A program made the translations under genes and the position numbers. From Asterella californica (lineage: Eukaryota; Streptophyta; Marchantiopsida; Marchantiales; Aytoniaceae), in contig JAYKYS010000010.1 in assembly GCA_036924285.1 (NCBI GenBank), positions 6,634,001 to 6,698,000 of the forward strand: 64,000 bases of DNA, read 5' to 3'. This document shows positions 36,030 through 47,860 of the stretch, one piece after another. A model generated the notes under the pieces. That model ran no database searches. It was not told where the DNA came from and saw nothing but the letters and a program-made list of their open reading frames with translations. The first letter of the stretch is position 1. The number at the start of each line of letters is the position of its first letter.

Positions 36030-38182
36030 TTACGGTATACCTCCTTGTAGCTTAGGGCGCTTCCATAGATGTCCTCCATGTAAAAAGTAACCATAAGCTA
36101 TTCTACGGATCCTCTTGAAATCTGCATCAGACCAGCCTTCTTGCCTTTCCAGTGAACTCAAATAGCGCCCAAGATCCAACCACTCGCCATCATACATAGT
36201 TTCCTCAAATAACTCCAATGGAGCTGCAAAACAACTTCTATCTCTTCTAGCAAGAGCACTAGAATAGAACTCTGTTCTCACATCCTCCTGATCATCTATC
36301 ATTTCTTTCTCATCGTAATACCTAGCCCTTGATAACATATCTGTCACAGGATTGTCCTTCCCTACAATATGTCTAAACTATGGGTTCAAGGACTTGATAT
36401 ATGCTATCCACCTCAACATAGCAATATCTGGAGTTGTACCTCCACAACCACATGTGCTCCTATCAAGTATTCCTTATCACTCTTCATCGCAGTAACTACT
36501 CCCCATAGCTCTCTTTTGACCTGAGGATAGTCTCTCTGCCGTGAACTTAACACCTTAGCTCCAAAACGCACCACATATCTATTTCCATCCTCATCATCTT
36601 GTCCTACAGCCCATCCAATGCCAATAGGACTAGTATCAACAGTAAGGATAACAAATCTGCCCAACTCATATGTTACCTTCCGTAGAGTTGGTGGTGAAGC
36701 CAAAAGATCCTTCAACTTCCTCATAGACTCGCTTTGCTCCTCTTGCCACTGAAATCTTTGCCCCTTCCTCAGCAGCTTGTAGAACGGATCTGCTACATGT
36801 GCAAAGTGTGGAATCCATATATGATAAAACACACATGCACCTAGAAACCTTCTCACCTCGGTAACCGATCCACACGTCTCCTTCATTCTTCGAATGACAT
36901 CGACCTTGTTTGGACAAGGTTTCCGACCATAAGATCCGCATAGGTGCCCCACAATCAACACCTCTTGTTCTCCAAATACAGACTTTGCTCCTGATAAAGT
37001 CAAATGAACCTCCTCCAGTCGACTCAATATCTTATCGCAGTCAACTATATGATCTGCAACAAACTTACGGCACCCCCTCTGATCCATTACCTCATTCTTC
37101 TCCTCCTCAGCACATCCTTTGATCGGCACATCATCAAGGAATGGCATAGTTTTTTCAGGAATGAAGTCCCTCAAAACTTTGTTCATGCCATTCATCATAT
37201 GTGCTACATAATTGGTAGCACCTTGTGACAAGGTGCACATCTTTAGTAACCCCAAAGGTGTCCTCATTGTAGTCAAGTCTCTACTTTGAGAGGATAACTG
37301 AAACTGATCATAACCTGAATATAAGTCTCCCATTGAATATATAGCACAACCAGCAAAAGCCTCTGCAAACTCGTCTACAATAGGTCCTATACCCATATTC
37401 TTGATAGTCACCTTGTTAACTGGCTGCATATCTTGAATGAATCTCAAAGCTCCACTCTTCTTAGGAACAGTAAACCATCTGCTAGAATAGGGAGCTATAG
37501 ATGGTTCCAAGATACCCATCCTAATCCTCTCATTGAGCAAGTCTATTAGCTTTAGCAAATGAGCTCTAGGCACAGGGATATGACGTAGATTCCAAGGCAC
37601 ATGCGGTACAGTAAAGATTACCATAGGTCCAACTACACTTGGATCTACACATCCTACTTCATGTGACTCAAACGCAAACGCCTTACCACGTCTAGATAGC
37701 ATCTCCTTGAAGCTCTTCTTCTCTTGTTCAGTAAGAAATCCATCACCTCCAATCCTCAACTCCTTCAGTGTTGTTTCTGTGAACTGGTGCCCAATTCTTC
37801 ACGGTCCTCTGAGCGTTGGTTCTCGTGCAGCTTGCTCCATCTTCTGATTGTAATCGAGTGATAAAGGCAAAGCCACTGGTTTGACTTTCTTTGCCACTGA
37901 CTTGTACTTGGTCTCCACATACACCTCTTGCCGATCTATAAACTTATCAATTACATCATAAAGCTCCTTGGAGCTCACTCTCACCACTCTATCTACATCA
38001 TCTATAGAACTTTCTACTATAGATTTCAACTCCCCTATAGTATCTACCAAATACTGCTCTTCAAACACTCCAGATATGTATTCATCTTCGGCTAACTCTC
38101 CACTATCCCTCAAAGACTGATGTACATACTTCACATGTTGTCTCTCAAACCTCTTCAGATTCTCAACCTTCTTATAGCACAC
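36030..38182 (-). pseudogene. Gypsy reverse transcriptase-RNase H (interrupted)
   Basis: It copies the element's RNA into DNA. The pol frame runs 38182-36413 with one TGA near 37796, then continues to 36030 after a TAG near 36380. RT motifs seen are GILEPSIAPYSSRWFTVPKK, LRFIQDMQPVNKVTIKN, SMGDLYSGYDQFQL and the catalytic box as FLDD instead of the usual YxDD. RNase H follows (ILTVDTSPIGIGWAV, then RELWGVVTAMK). The PFLDDVPIKG box and the GCRKFVADHI continuation resemble basidiomycete-type gypsy elements more than typical plant ones, as far as I can judge from memory. Both stops could be single-base changes (CGA to TGA, CAG or TGG to TAG). Confidence 0.85.
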
Positions 38183-38259
38183 TGATCCACATGATGTCAG
38201 TCCTAAGAAGCTAGTGGATAAAGCTTCCTGCTCTACTGGATCAGGCGAGAATCCTATCT

Positions 38260-38835
38260 CTACTGTACCGTTGAAGTCTCGCTCTTCAATGGTACTCTGC
38301 CAAAACCCATAGACTCTCTAAACTCTTGAGTGATCTTAGGCAGTGGACGGTCTCTCAAGCTATCACGATTCCTCTCATGTTCTGCAGCAACGGTCAAAAA
38401 CTGAACAGCTCTTCTGCCATCTCTACTACGTATCCTAGCATAGGCTGAACCATCATCCATAACTCGTGTCTCCATTCTAACGGCAGTAATGTAAGGCTGC
38501 CCTAGAATGATAGGATAGGTTGACATGTCTTGTACAAAGAAATTTTGAACATCACTGATGTCACCCACAGTTACCTTGATGTTGGGACAAGCACCATAGA
38601 GTTCTCCCCTCTGCTTGTTGGCAGCACGGATAAGCCATCCATGGTCGGTGTCTATGGGCCACCTTCCACGCTTGTACAGCTCCTTAGACATCAGATTAAT
38701 CTCTGAGCCGTGATCAATCAACGCCACCACAGGTTCCTCTAGATCTCCCAACTTCACCAAGGTCTCTGTGATTGCTCTTACTCCAATGGTTGTGAGAGTA
38801 ATGGCTCTTCTGCGATGCTTCCACCTCATCTTCAA
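38260..38835 (-). CDS. Gypsy aspartic protease region
   Basis: A retropepsin-like segment processes the Gag-Pol polyprotein. It has ALIDHGSEINLMSKELY, where plant elements often have DHG in place of the classical DTG, and a later YPIILGQPYI that fits the second conserved block. It overlaps another frame at 38714-38953, so a frameshift lies between it and gag. Length (191 codons) suits a protease with linker. Confidence 0.75.
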   Translation of the reverse strand: MKMRWKHRRRAITLTTIGVRAITETLVKLGDLEEPVVALIDHGSEINLMSKELYKRGRWPIDTDHGWLIRAANKQRGELYGACPNIKVTVGDISDVQNFFVQDMSTYPIILGQPYITAVRMETRVMDDGSAYARIRSRDGRRAVQFLTVAAEHERNRDSLRDRPLPKITQEFRESMGFGRVPLKSETSTVQ

Positions 38836-38956
38836 ACCTCACGTGCTGATAGGATCTCTCCTCTGATACTTGAGAGCAGTAACCAGCAATCTCATCTTCC
38901 TCATCATCCGACAGTTTGGTCCCTAGAGCGTTAAGCGTAGTTGCTTCACCCAAAAT

Positions 38957-40632
38957 CTAACGTTTTCTCTTGATGATATCTATGATAACCTCATGGAACT
39001 CACGCTTTGCAATCCCAAGAATCTCACCCAAGGTAAACTCAACCTTCCCATTCAAGATACAATTCTCTAACACCTGCTTCAAGTCTGTAGCAATCTCAAT
39101 GTCAGACTGAAGTTTGTATGCAGGCATCTTACCCTTCTCCTTGCTTCTCTCCTTCTCCTTTGATATTGTAGATGGTAGATCATCCATAGTTTCCTCCCGA
39201 GTAGGTGTTGTCTCATGCCTTACCTCTGGTCTAGCCCTTTCATTCCTTGTAGTAGGTCGTTTGGCTGTAGAAGCCTCACCTGCATCCTCCCTCCTGCGTT
39301 TTTCTTCTAGTACAGCTTCATGCTGACTTCTTGCAACATAAGCATGCACTGACATAGTATCCACATGATCATTCCATCCTGTAGCTTCTCGAATTGAGTT
39401 GCCAACCCTCCGTAGCACATCTTTGTCTAGCTCTGTTCTAGCTACGGACCGCACACATCAGACCACAACCCAGTAGTCCCTTTCTCTCTCTCTATCTCCA
39501 CTTTCACTCCACAGGTAGCAGCATTCACAAGAGAAACAGCATATGATGCTGATATCTCATTCACAAACCTCTTCATATCACCCTTGCCAAAGTTGGTTCC
39601 CAACATCATCCCAATCTCTCTTAGATGGATCTTACCATCTTTGAAGAAGATCAGATCGTTCCTCAATGCATCTGAAAACTCTCCACAATCTCTTCTTACA
39701 TGGTCTAGGCTATCACACCATATACAACGATGAACAAAGTCTTCTCTCATCTGAGGTCTCTGCATAGCAGGTTGTACATTCTGCTCCTTCTATTCTAACC
39801 TAATGAGCTTAAGCTTAAGCTCCTTCATACCCTTAATCAGTTCATCAAGCGGTGAGTCTTCCTCTCTAGCAATTACCAAAGTGGGCTTAGTAGGCAACTG
39901 CTTGACATGAATTATCAGAGGTGCTACTTCACTTACCACCACCTTGTCCCTTCTTCTCTGTCTCTTGGTCAGCAAAGAGACAGCCTCTTCAACCTCCTTC
40001 CAGTCAGTCTTCAATCCTCTCTCTTCACTCTTGACTTCTAGCAACAGCTCAAGCTTCTCCTGAATAGTCACGTCCGCTGCTTGTAGGAAAAGCTTGGTCT
40101 TCTCAACCTCTAGTGTAAGCTTCTCTGTCCTAGAAAGCTGAGCATATTGAGGATCAAACTCCCTTAACAACTCATTTACAGACAAACCTTTGTTAGGCTT
40201 CACCACCCACTCCAAGAACGTTCTCTTGGTCACCCTCTCTGAATCTTCAGTGTAGTACTCCTCCTTCAAAGCTCGCATAAAGCTCTCTCAACTCTGTCCT
40301 TGCTGCTGCTTGAGCTCCTTCACACGCCCACGAATCTCAGGGACAACAACAAGTTCAAAGTTCTCCACCATCTCCTTCTCAGGTACCTTTTTCACCTCCA
40401 TCTCCCTAGCATAGTATCGCACGTACTTGGAAATATCTGTCCCCTTGAACTGGTCCATCTGGTGCACCACATATTGCAACGCCTTGGTTGCTAATACCTC
40501 CTTTCTCTCTATGCTCTGCTGCTGCTGCATAAACATATGAAAAGCTTGGAACATCTTCATCGTAGCAGCATCCAACTGAGCAGGTTGCTGAGCAGCAGCA
40601 GCACCTCCACTTGATGATCCTTGGTTGGCCAT
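38957..40632 (-). pseudogene. Gypsy gag with CCHC zinc knuckle (interrupted)
   Basis: Gag forms the intracellular particle and binds element RNA. The ATG at 40632 opens MANQGSSSGGAAAAQQPAQ, followed by a capsid-like helix region (ISKYVRYYAREMEVKKV). A TGA near 40285 and a TAG near 39787 each break the frame once. The CCHC knuckle is CIWCDSLDHVRRDC near 39720. A shift near 39450 leads into a basic, lysine-rich stretch ending at 38957. The product is non-functional as it stands. Confidence 0.75.
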
Positions 40633-40708
40633 GATATCTGATCCTGTAACACTCTCAAGAAAACTCCCACCCTAGGTGTTTCACGTTGAGTTCACCAAAA
40701 AGAGAGTA

Positions 40709-41282
40709 TGTCGGAGTGTGATCCGTCTACTTAGGAAAACGCCGGGCTTCTGGCTGTGGTTGTTTACTCAAGAGGTTGGCTTTCAGGTCACAACAGGGGC
40801 CATAAACACTCACATAGTTGTGTAGGATCCTCTAATATGCTCAAAAAGCGAAATTTAGGTTTAACTAGTAATAATAGGTTTAAGCGGTGAACTTTGACAC
40901 ACAAAGAGAGGAAAACTATGAAGGTGTAGACTTCAGAACTTCTCCTACATGCAAATGAGGTCCTACTGGATACACATATGAAGTTTCAGTTTGAGATCAG
41001 TTCAGAGCACCGAGATATGGATAGAAACTTTCTGAACAGAGAAATTACGGCAATTTCTGGCACCCAGATAGCTATTTTGACCTATAACAGGAAATTGGCT
41101 CGATCAACTTCGAAGTTTCTTACAAGATTTGCAGTTCAAAGCTTGCAGAACACTCCTGTGAAGTTGGGACTCCTGATTGTTTGTAGAACTCCAGATCTCT
41201 TTCTCTGAAGTCGCTGCTCTAGATTAAGAGCTTTTCAGACCCCCTCTGCTTCAGCGGCCGCCCTGAATTATTCAATCACTCA
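40709..41282 (-). repeat. Truncated LTR copy next to gag
   Basis: It matches the first 574 bases (plus-strand order) of the LTR and stops after CAATCACTCA at 41282. It is the LTR edge that directly adjoins the internal region at 40708. Confidence 0.9.
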
Positions 41283-41444
41283 GCAGCAGCAGAGTTGGCC
41301 GAGACCAAACCCTTCATCAAGGAGTTGGGTCTTGACTTCTTTCTGTGGGATTGGAACCTCGCCGACCAAGGTCTTCTGGAGGAGGTTTGGGCAGCATTAC
41401 CTCCCCGTAATCGTGTACCTGCGAAGACAGGAGTTGCCCGGTGT
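41283..41444 (+). repeat. Second copy of the left target flank, between two LTRs
   Basis: About 160 bases match the MHPRG ORF sequence at 33256-33416, encoding AETKPFIKELGLDFFLWDWN, with roughly half a dozen substitutions. Its presence between a truncated and a full LTR is not explained by simple insertion. Confidence 0.9.
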
Positions 41445-42815
41445 CGGAGTGTGATCCGTCTACCTAGGAAAGCGCCGGGTTTCTGGCTGTGGTTGTTTAC
41501 TCAAGAGGTTGGCTTTCAGGTCACAACAGGGGCCATAAACACTCACACAGTTGTGTAGGATCCTCTAATATGCTCAAAAAGTGAAATTTAGGTTTAACTA
41601 GTAGTAATAAGTTTAAGCAGTGAACTTTGACACACAAAGAGAGGAAAACTATGAAGGTGTAGACTTCAGAACTTCTCCTACATGCAAATGAGGTCCTACT
41701 GAATACACATATGAAGTTTCAGTTTGAGATCAGTTCAGAGCACCGAGATATGGATAGAAACTTTCTGAACAGAGAAATTATGACAATTTCCGGCACCCAG
41801 ATAGCTATTTTGACCTATAACAGAAAATTGGCTCGATCAACTTCGAAGTTTCTTACAGGATTTGCAGTTCAAAGCTTGCAGAACACTCTTGTGAAGTTGG
41901 GACTCCTGATTGTTTGTAGAACTCCAGATCTCTTTCTCTGAAGTTGCTGCTCTAGATTAAGAGCTTTTCAGACCCCCTCTGCTTCAGCGGCCGCCCTGAA
42001 TTACTCAATCACTCAAAATGATTCGAAACTTTTTGGACAGTCGTAGCTCTCCTGACACTGAACGCAACCACGAAGTTTTGAAGTGATTTCCTTAATTCTG
42101 CTGCAATTGACACCAAAAACCCCAAAATCAACAAAAGTGACGCAGTTTTGGCACAATCCGAAATTCAATTGGGCATAACTCCTTGTTTATTGATCCAAAT
42201 CGAGCAAACATTTCACTGACAGTGCTTGGCACGACGAGCTCTCTCTTCTTGTGTTCTCAAATTTTGAAGATACCTCACCAAATGCTCGAACTCCACTCTA
42301 GAGCTCTATTTCTAAACTTAGAGTTTTACAAAAGACAAAAATGGACCAATGGGAGTTCATAGCTCCACTTGACTGTCCTTTTGTGCCTTAAACTACCTGG
42401 TAACTTATCTACACTCATAGGCTACCACATCAAGCCCCCTAGAGTGCCAGAGTGAAACTTAAACTACCTAAAACGACACGTAGCCCCGAAAATTAACTTA
42501 AATCAGCTAGAAAGCGTGCATGGGCGACAAGTAAGTACAACCCATGAGCTCAAACCCCTATCAGCATGGAAATCCTAAGTTATGTACATTGAACATCATA
42601 GACAAGTAAGAAGTCACTTGCACAAGCGCACAAATGCTTGAACAAGATAACTAACATACTATCAGTCTACTAGGACTCAAAATAGTGTTAACACCGTATG
42701 CAAAGGTGTCAAACATATACATAAAGGACTAGAAGTAGTATGAGCTAACTTCTAGAACTACTAAACCTAAGCGTCGGAGTAGAAGTCAAGCATGTAGCCG
42801 CCAAGTAGCACGACA
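41445..42815 (-). repeat. Full-length LTR (right end)
   Basis: It is 1371 bases long and aligns with 33417-34784 with scattered differences. It starts TGTCGGAGTG and ends ACGACA at 42815, followed by CCGAG and the resumption of the interrupted MHPRG ORF. Confidence 0.9.
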
Positions 42816-44036
42816 CCGAGGAAGACCATCTTCCTGGACAACAGATTGATGGCGTATGGCTTTCCACAGGTCAGAAGCAGAGAACAAGGGGTACGAGTTA
42901 GGGAAGAAGATCCTATCCATGATCTCGAGGAAGTGATGCCTGGGAGCACATCTTGTCTCTTCCTGGAGGACAAGCAGGGAAGGAACGGATGGAAGGTCGA
43001 AGCTTACCGAGAGCCGCAGAAGCGTCTTCTGGCGAAGTTGTTCCTTCACCTCTTTCCCAAGGAGAAAACGCAGAAGACGAGGTACCTTGGAGACAAGGAT
43101 GTGGAATTCCTGGAAGTCATTCCTGGAAGCCATTTAGCAGCAGCAATGACTCCTCCACCCACTATGATGCCGCATATGAGGTCAGGTACTCATCAGAAGA
43201 CGCTTCTGGTGAAGAAAGACGACTCCAGTGGGTCGGAAGACGCGACACCACCAAGGAAGATGGGTCCTAGGAGTGTGTCTAAGAAGATCATCTCTTTCTC
43301 GATCATTCACTTTGGATCGGAGTCCGACTCTCAAGAGGAGCCACTGAGTACCCGAGCTGCACAGAAGACCGCTTCTGCAACACTTGGGAGTCTTCCGAAG
43401 ACTCCAGAAGACGGAGGTTGGATGGACACTCCTACTGCGATGCGAGGAAGCGCAGTAAAGAGGACCGCTTCTGTCATGGGGAGGGATCTTCCACCCCGGA
43501 AGATGAGAAGAGTAGCTTCTTCTCGCGCATAGAAGCAGAAGACCATAGCAACATAAGAGGCATCCTTGTCTTTGGAAGACAAGGAAGACATCTCCGTCCG
43601 GATCGTGGGGATGAGTCTATCTTCCGCGGGAAGAAGACTGGAGGAGTTCAGTACCTTCTTCCACTCGGAGATCCAACCAGCTATGGAGTTGGTGGAGAAG
43701 AGAGCGATGGCTCAAGAGAAGTCACTACAACCTGGATTCGATCTACGCACCCTGATGCAGCCGGAAGAAGATCAGAAGAAGGTAGAAGCGCTGGAAGCCA
43801 ACCTCCGCACCACGGAGAAGCTCGCAGCGAAGTACAAGACGGAAGCAGCTGCTTCTGCCAAGGAGTTAGCGCAGCTGAGGAAGAGCAACCAGGAGTTGCA
43901 GGCGCGTTTACAGCAGCGTGACCAGGAGGTTCTGCAGGTCAGAGGTAAGATCACCACCCTCGCAGAGGAGAAGACGACGTGGAAGACACTGCGGGAAGCC
44001 GCAGAAGCACAGAATGCAGCCGAGAAGACGCAGTAG
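42816..44036 (+). pseudogene. MHPRG-family ORF, copy B, 3' part with coiled coil
   Basis: After the insertion the reading resumes with GRPSSW and FHRSEAENKGYEL. It shifts frame at about 42.9 kb and reads CLFLEDKQGRNGWKVEAYRE, then TRYLGDKDVEFLEVI. A low-complexity, GSED- and TPP-rich linker follows (43130-43530). From 43566 another frame encodes a strongly heptad-like helix (KVEALEANLRTTEKLAAKYK onward, to 44036). The layout of globular head, disordered linker and coiled coil resembles that of the accessory proteins of some large plant gypsy elements; that is analogy only. At least two frameshifts make it a pseudogene. Confidence 0.65.
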
Positions 44037-44740
44037 AAGCTCGTTGTCGAGTTGAGAGTCTTTCTTGGGGAGGACGGACCTCCTGACTGTGACCGATCAG
44101 AGAAAAACGACCAGAAAGGAAAATAGGTTGATGCCAACGATGAAATCTCAAACCACAGCCTCTTGTGCCCATTGTTTACAAAAACAAGCACTCCAGCACA
44201 CCTTAGGTACACAGATAGGTCTCTCAAGATCCAAATAACTTTATTTCAGTGTAGCTGCATCATCAATTTCTTCAACTGTAAAGAAAATCTCTCTCTCTTC
44301 CTCTCCTGCGTGTCTTTTTCTCCCGTCAATCAGTTTTCAATCAAAAATCTACCAAGTACGTCTCAATCCGAACCTAATAGTGAAATTCGGACCCCTGAAT
44401 CTTATTCCTCTCTTTGCCCAACTGAAACTCTCAGAAATTTGATCATGCGTCGATCAAAAGTCCTCCGTAGATTCTCAAACGATCTCTCTCAATAAAACTG
44501 CCTCCTGGGAGTAATTTCTCCTCCGTACAGTTTATTGGACAACGTCTAGGCTTAAAACTCCTGCCCATCTCTCTACGATGATCTCCCAATTCAATCTGTC
44601 ATCAATTTGATCTTTTCCAGCCTCCTAGCTTCCCCTGCGTGTAATCCTCCTCCTTCCGCTTCACCTCTCTCCGAAAAATCCTTTGCAAAACTCTCCCCGA
44701 TCCCAAATCGCCGCAAGTAAATAACCTAAAAGTTTTAAGG
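44037..44740. other. No feature recognised
   Basis: This follows the coiled-coil ORF. Only short frames occur, and no repeat shared with the neighbouring families was seen. Confidence 0.4.
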
Positions 44741-45320
44741 CCCCAGCTTAAGCTGCCCCCCTCTTGTCCTTATAAGCCCAGTTACTTATCAGAAGCAGGG
44801 CCCTAGCTAAGCTGCCTCTGCTGTCCTTATGCGTACAGAGTTCCGCTCCCGCTGTAATCTTTCGCTTCAAGCTTCCGCGGTAATCTTCCGCTTCCGCTGT
44901 AGTTTTCTGCTTCCATTGTAATTTTCCGCTTCAAGCTTCCGCGGTAATCTTCCGCTTCCGCTGTAATCTTCCGCTTCAAGCTTCCGCGGTAATCTTCCGC
45001 TTCCGCTGTAGTTTTCCGCTTCCACTGTAATCTTCCGCTTCAAGCTTCCGCGGTAATCTTCCGCTTCCGCTGTAGTTTTCCGCTTCCGCTGTAATATTCC
45101 GCTTCAAGCTTCCGCGGTAATCTTCCGCTTCCGCTGTAGTTTTCCGCTTCCACTGTAATCTTCCGCTTCAAGCTTCCGCGGTAATCTTCCGCTTCCGCTG
45201 TAGTCTTCCGCTTCAACCTTCCGCTTCAAGCTCTCTAAGAAACATTTCTCAGAAAAATGTCCGCTTCCGTTTCAGTTTTAAGGCCCCTGCTAAAGCTGTT
45301 CCCCTGCTGTCCTTATGCGT
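44741..45320. repeat. CTTCCGC satellite flanked by copies of a 45-bp block
   Basis: From about 44840 to 45235 a unit of about 64 bases is repeated. It is built of CTTCCGCTTCCGCTGTA, TTCCGCTTCCACTGTAAT and CTTCAAGCTTCCGCGGTAAT. There are some four to five copies with internal losses. A block resembling AAGGCCCC..GCTAAAGCTG and CTGTCCTTATGCGTACA stands on each side (44740-44837 and 45278-45320). Copies are close to identical, so the array is young. Confidence 0.85.
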
Positions 45321-46200
45321 ACATAATAATCAGCAAAAGTTTCCCGTGCCCTCGATGCCATCTTGATGCCACCTTGAATATACTACAAGCCATCCAATGT
45401 AGGCCGAAGCCCCAACACTTATGAGGTTGCCCCGCAGGGCTTACAGCCTCTTCATATGCGCACCAGGTATCTCCCATAGTATATTCAGGATGGCATGCGG
45501 AGGCTTAGGCCAGGAAGCCCACGATTAAGGGAGATACCGGTCTCCCGTCCCTAGATATGCAAGACGTGACTGCATATCCAACATAGACTCCCTTCCAGGA
45601 GGCCAACATGCCGGAATAGGAACCAGAGGCCAGGGGGGATTGATCCTGAGACCACTTCCCTCCTAGGCAGGCGCCCTATCACTGGGATGGCCTTTGGTTC
45701 CGTTCAAGAAGGTAAAAACTTTTGTACATATGTTTACCTGAAGAAATTTTCTGTAAAATCTTTACTAGCCTTTCCTACACTAACTTCTCTCTACAACTCT
45801 GTATTTAATGAACAAGGAGTCAAAACTATAGTATTTGTGAACACCTACACGCTCACGCTATCCGATTCTGAGTTCGAGTCACGAACCAGAATCGACGGAT
45901 TTCCCTCTTTCACATATTTCACAGCCTAAAACTCGTACTAACTATTGCTTAAAACACTTTCTGGTCAAAACTAGAAGCATGAGGTCGCTCTCCTCGTCGA
46001 GCTTTGCATTCTGGTGTCTTTCGACTCCTTTAGGGATGATATTTTAACCCAAGCTAGGGGGCAGCTTGTCAAGCATAGCCCCAGCTTAGCTCCTGTCTAG
46101 CTTGTTAAGCTGCAGGGCAGCTTCCTTTACACAATATAGAAAAAAAGTCTCTCTGCAATACTTTTTACTGTACAGACCTATGTACAATACGACATCGTGC
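45321..46200. other. Non-coding, with AGCT-rich words and a short inverted repeat
   Basis: TGAATATACT near 45375 is inverted as AGTATATTCA near 45478. GGGGCAGCTTGTCAAG and similar AGCTT words at 46055-46130 relate to the blocks beside the satellite. I see no gene. Confidence 0.45.
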
Positions 46201-46202
46201 GC

Positions 46203-46866
46203 AGGGGTTGCTAGCACGGACGGTGGAAGCCCTTCGCAAGAAGTTCAACTTCACCGTGCGTAGGAAGCTTCTCATCCTAGCCAGGGAGTGGGACGACGAG
46301 TCCAGAGCGATGTTAGTGGAGTGCAAGGAGAGCATGTTCCGTTACTTGGATTAGCAGATAAAGAGAGTGAAGATGCTTTATAGTCTTCCCTCGATTCCAC
46401 CACCAACAACTGCATCTTCCCAAGCCCCAGGACCATCGATCGGATCAGACTTGGAGAAGGAGGAGTTCGACCTCGCTGTCCACTTGGTAGTGACAGCGTT
46501 GGAAGCCGAGAAGACCGTGAAAGAAGCCCAGTAAGACAATGTGTCTTCTGGAAGACAGGAAGAAGAGTTGTCTTCCCAGGTATTCCGAGTGGAGGAGGTG
46601 ACTTCCCCGGACCCCTGTGAGGTCACCATGGTTCCCAGCGTCGAACTAGTGCCTCAGAAAAGCAAGAAAGTGCAGGTTGACCCAGCTCCTCAGAAGACGC
46701 TTCCGTCTATCGAAGCAGCACCAGGCGAGCCAACTACGAATGTTGAGGAGGAAGCCACCTCAGTGACACCCGAGGTATTCGCAGGGCTTCCTAGCTTATC
46801 AGAAGCCGAGTTAGGAGTTCAGGTAGGAGCAGATCATATGGAGATTGCATCCGAGCAATTAGAGTA
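46203..46866 (+). pseudogene. MHPRG-family C-terminal ORF with two in-frame stops
   Basis: A single frame reads LLARTVEALRKKFNFTVRRK, then a helix-rich FRYLD stretch, a TAG near 46352, then LAVHLVVTALEAEKTVKEA, a TAA near 46532, then VFRVEEVTSPDPCEVT and VGADHMEIASEQLE before a stop. The second half matches the end of copy D (LAVHLVVTALEAEKTTKEAP). About 90 bases later an LTR-like repeat begins, so this is the 3' end of the element's ORF. No known domain is recognised. Confidence 0.65.
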
Positions 46867-46949
46867 GGCAGCAAAGAGCAGAAGACAAGTTAACTTGTCC
46901 AAACTTAGTAGGAACCGAACATGCTATCTTAGGAGGTGGCAATTTCAGT

Positions 46950-47860
46950 GTAATATTAGATAAGTGACCATGTGGCAGAGTAGGCAGCGTAGGAGTAGCA
47001 AGGTAGATGGCTAAACAGGAAGAGAACCGCTTGCATGTGAGGTGGCAGCCTTCTGACAGTGCCCATCTCTCCCTGGTTGTAGTCGAGGATTGGAGGGGAA
47101 CTTCCTATGCGCATCAAGGTGGTAGTATAAGTTAGAAGACAGAGTAGGATTTCATGCCCATTATGCACATGAGAGGCACATTAAACACATTAGACTCATT
47201 GTGAACACAGTGTATACACACTACACCCGATGTTAGAGACATACGAATAAATTGAGATTACTCCGGAGGGGTCTGCATGCTCGCTGCCAGCAGTGGTTCG
47301 AAGATGTAGATAGAGGTAGTGGACAGTTTAGAGCAGGGAACGGCATCTTCGTGTAGCCATGTTGCTAAGCTGGTGTGCCGAGGAGTAGGAGTATGACCTA
47401 GAGGGAGTGAGCTTCCCAACACCAATGTGTCTTCTTCTCGGGGAATAGATTTTGAATTTGAGTGCAGAAGTTTTGTCTGTGTCTTCTGGGTAGTGGGTTT
47501 CCTCCGAATTCACACCCAATTGTGCATGGGAAGCCTTCTCTTTGAGTGGCGGTGATTGTTAGAAGCGGTGCAGAGTCGAAGCTTGTCTCATCCAGTGGAG
47601 CACTTAGGATCCATGTACGGACGGTCCTATGGATAAGCGATCCCAAAAGACGGAGTAGTTGAAGCAACGACAGAAGAAGGAAGAAGTCTTCTTTCCACAG
47701 CAGAAGACGACATCTTCAAGTAGAAGATTGTGTAACTGTAAGCGAATTTGTTGTCTTCCTCTCCAAATTACTACAAGCAAGGATGACTTGTTAGTCATGA
47801 TCCGGACTAGAAGCCTGTCGGAGTCTTAATTTCTTATTCTTATCTTGTTTTTCTCTCGTT
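46950..47860 (+). repeat. LTR-like repeat, third copy (plus orientation)
   Basis: It is an inverted match to 29528-30400 and 30401-31255: AGAGTAGGCAGCG and TTCTGACAGTGCCCATCTCT near its start, CAATTGTGCATGGGAAGCCT in the middle and GCCTGTCGGAGTCTTAATTT at the end. Exact ends are uncertain. Diverged, so not recently active. Confidence 0.7.

Larger units (their letters stand above)
33417..42815 (-). mobile_element. Ty3/gypsy LTR retrotransposon, nearly complete, with rearranged right end
   Basis: Read on the minus strand, the order is 5' LTR (right), gag, zinc knuckle, protease, reverse transcriptase-RNase H, integrase and 3' LTR (left, 33417-34784). LTRs begin TGTCG and end CGACA. A purine-rich tract (AGAGGGGGTGGA on the minus strand) abuts the 3' LTR. 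The primer-binding site is not a type I recognise: nine bases separate the LTR from TGGTGAACTCAACGTGAAAC. The flanks read CCCGG (left) and CCGAG (right), consistent with a mutated target duplication. Single stops interrupt gag and pol, so this copy is probably dead but young. Confidence 0.9.
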
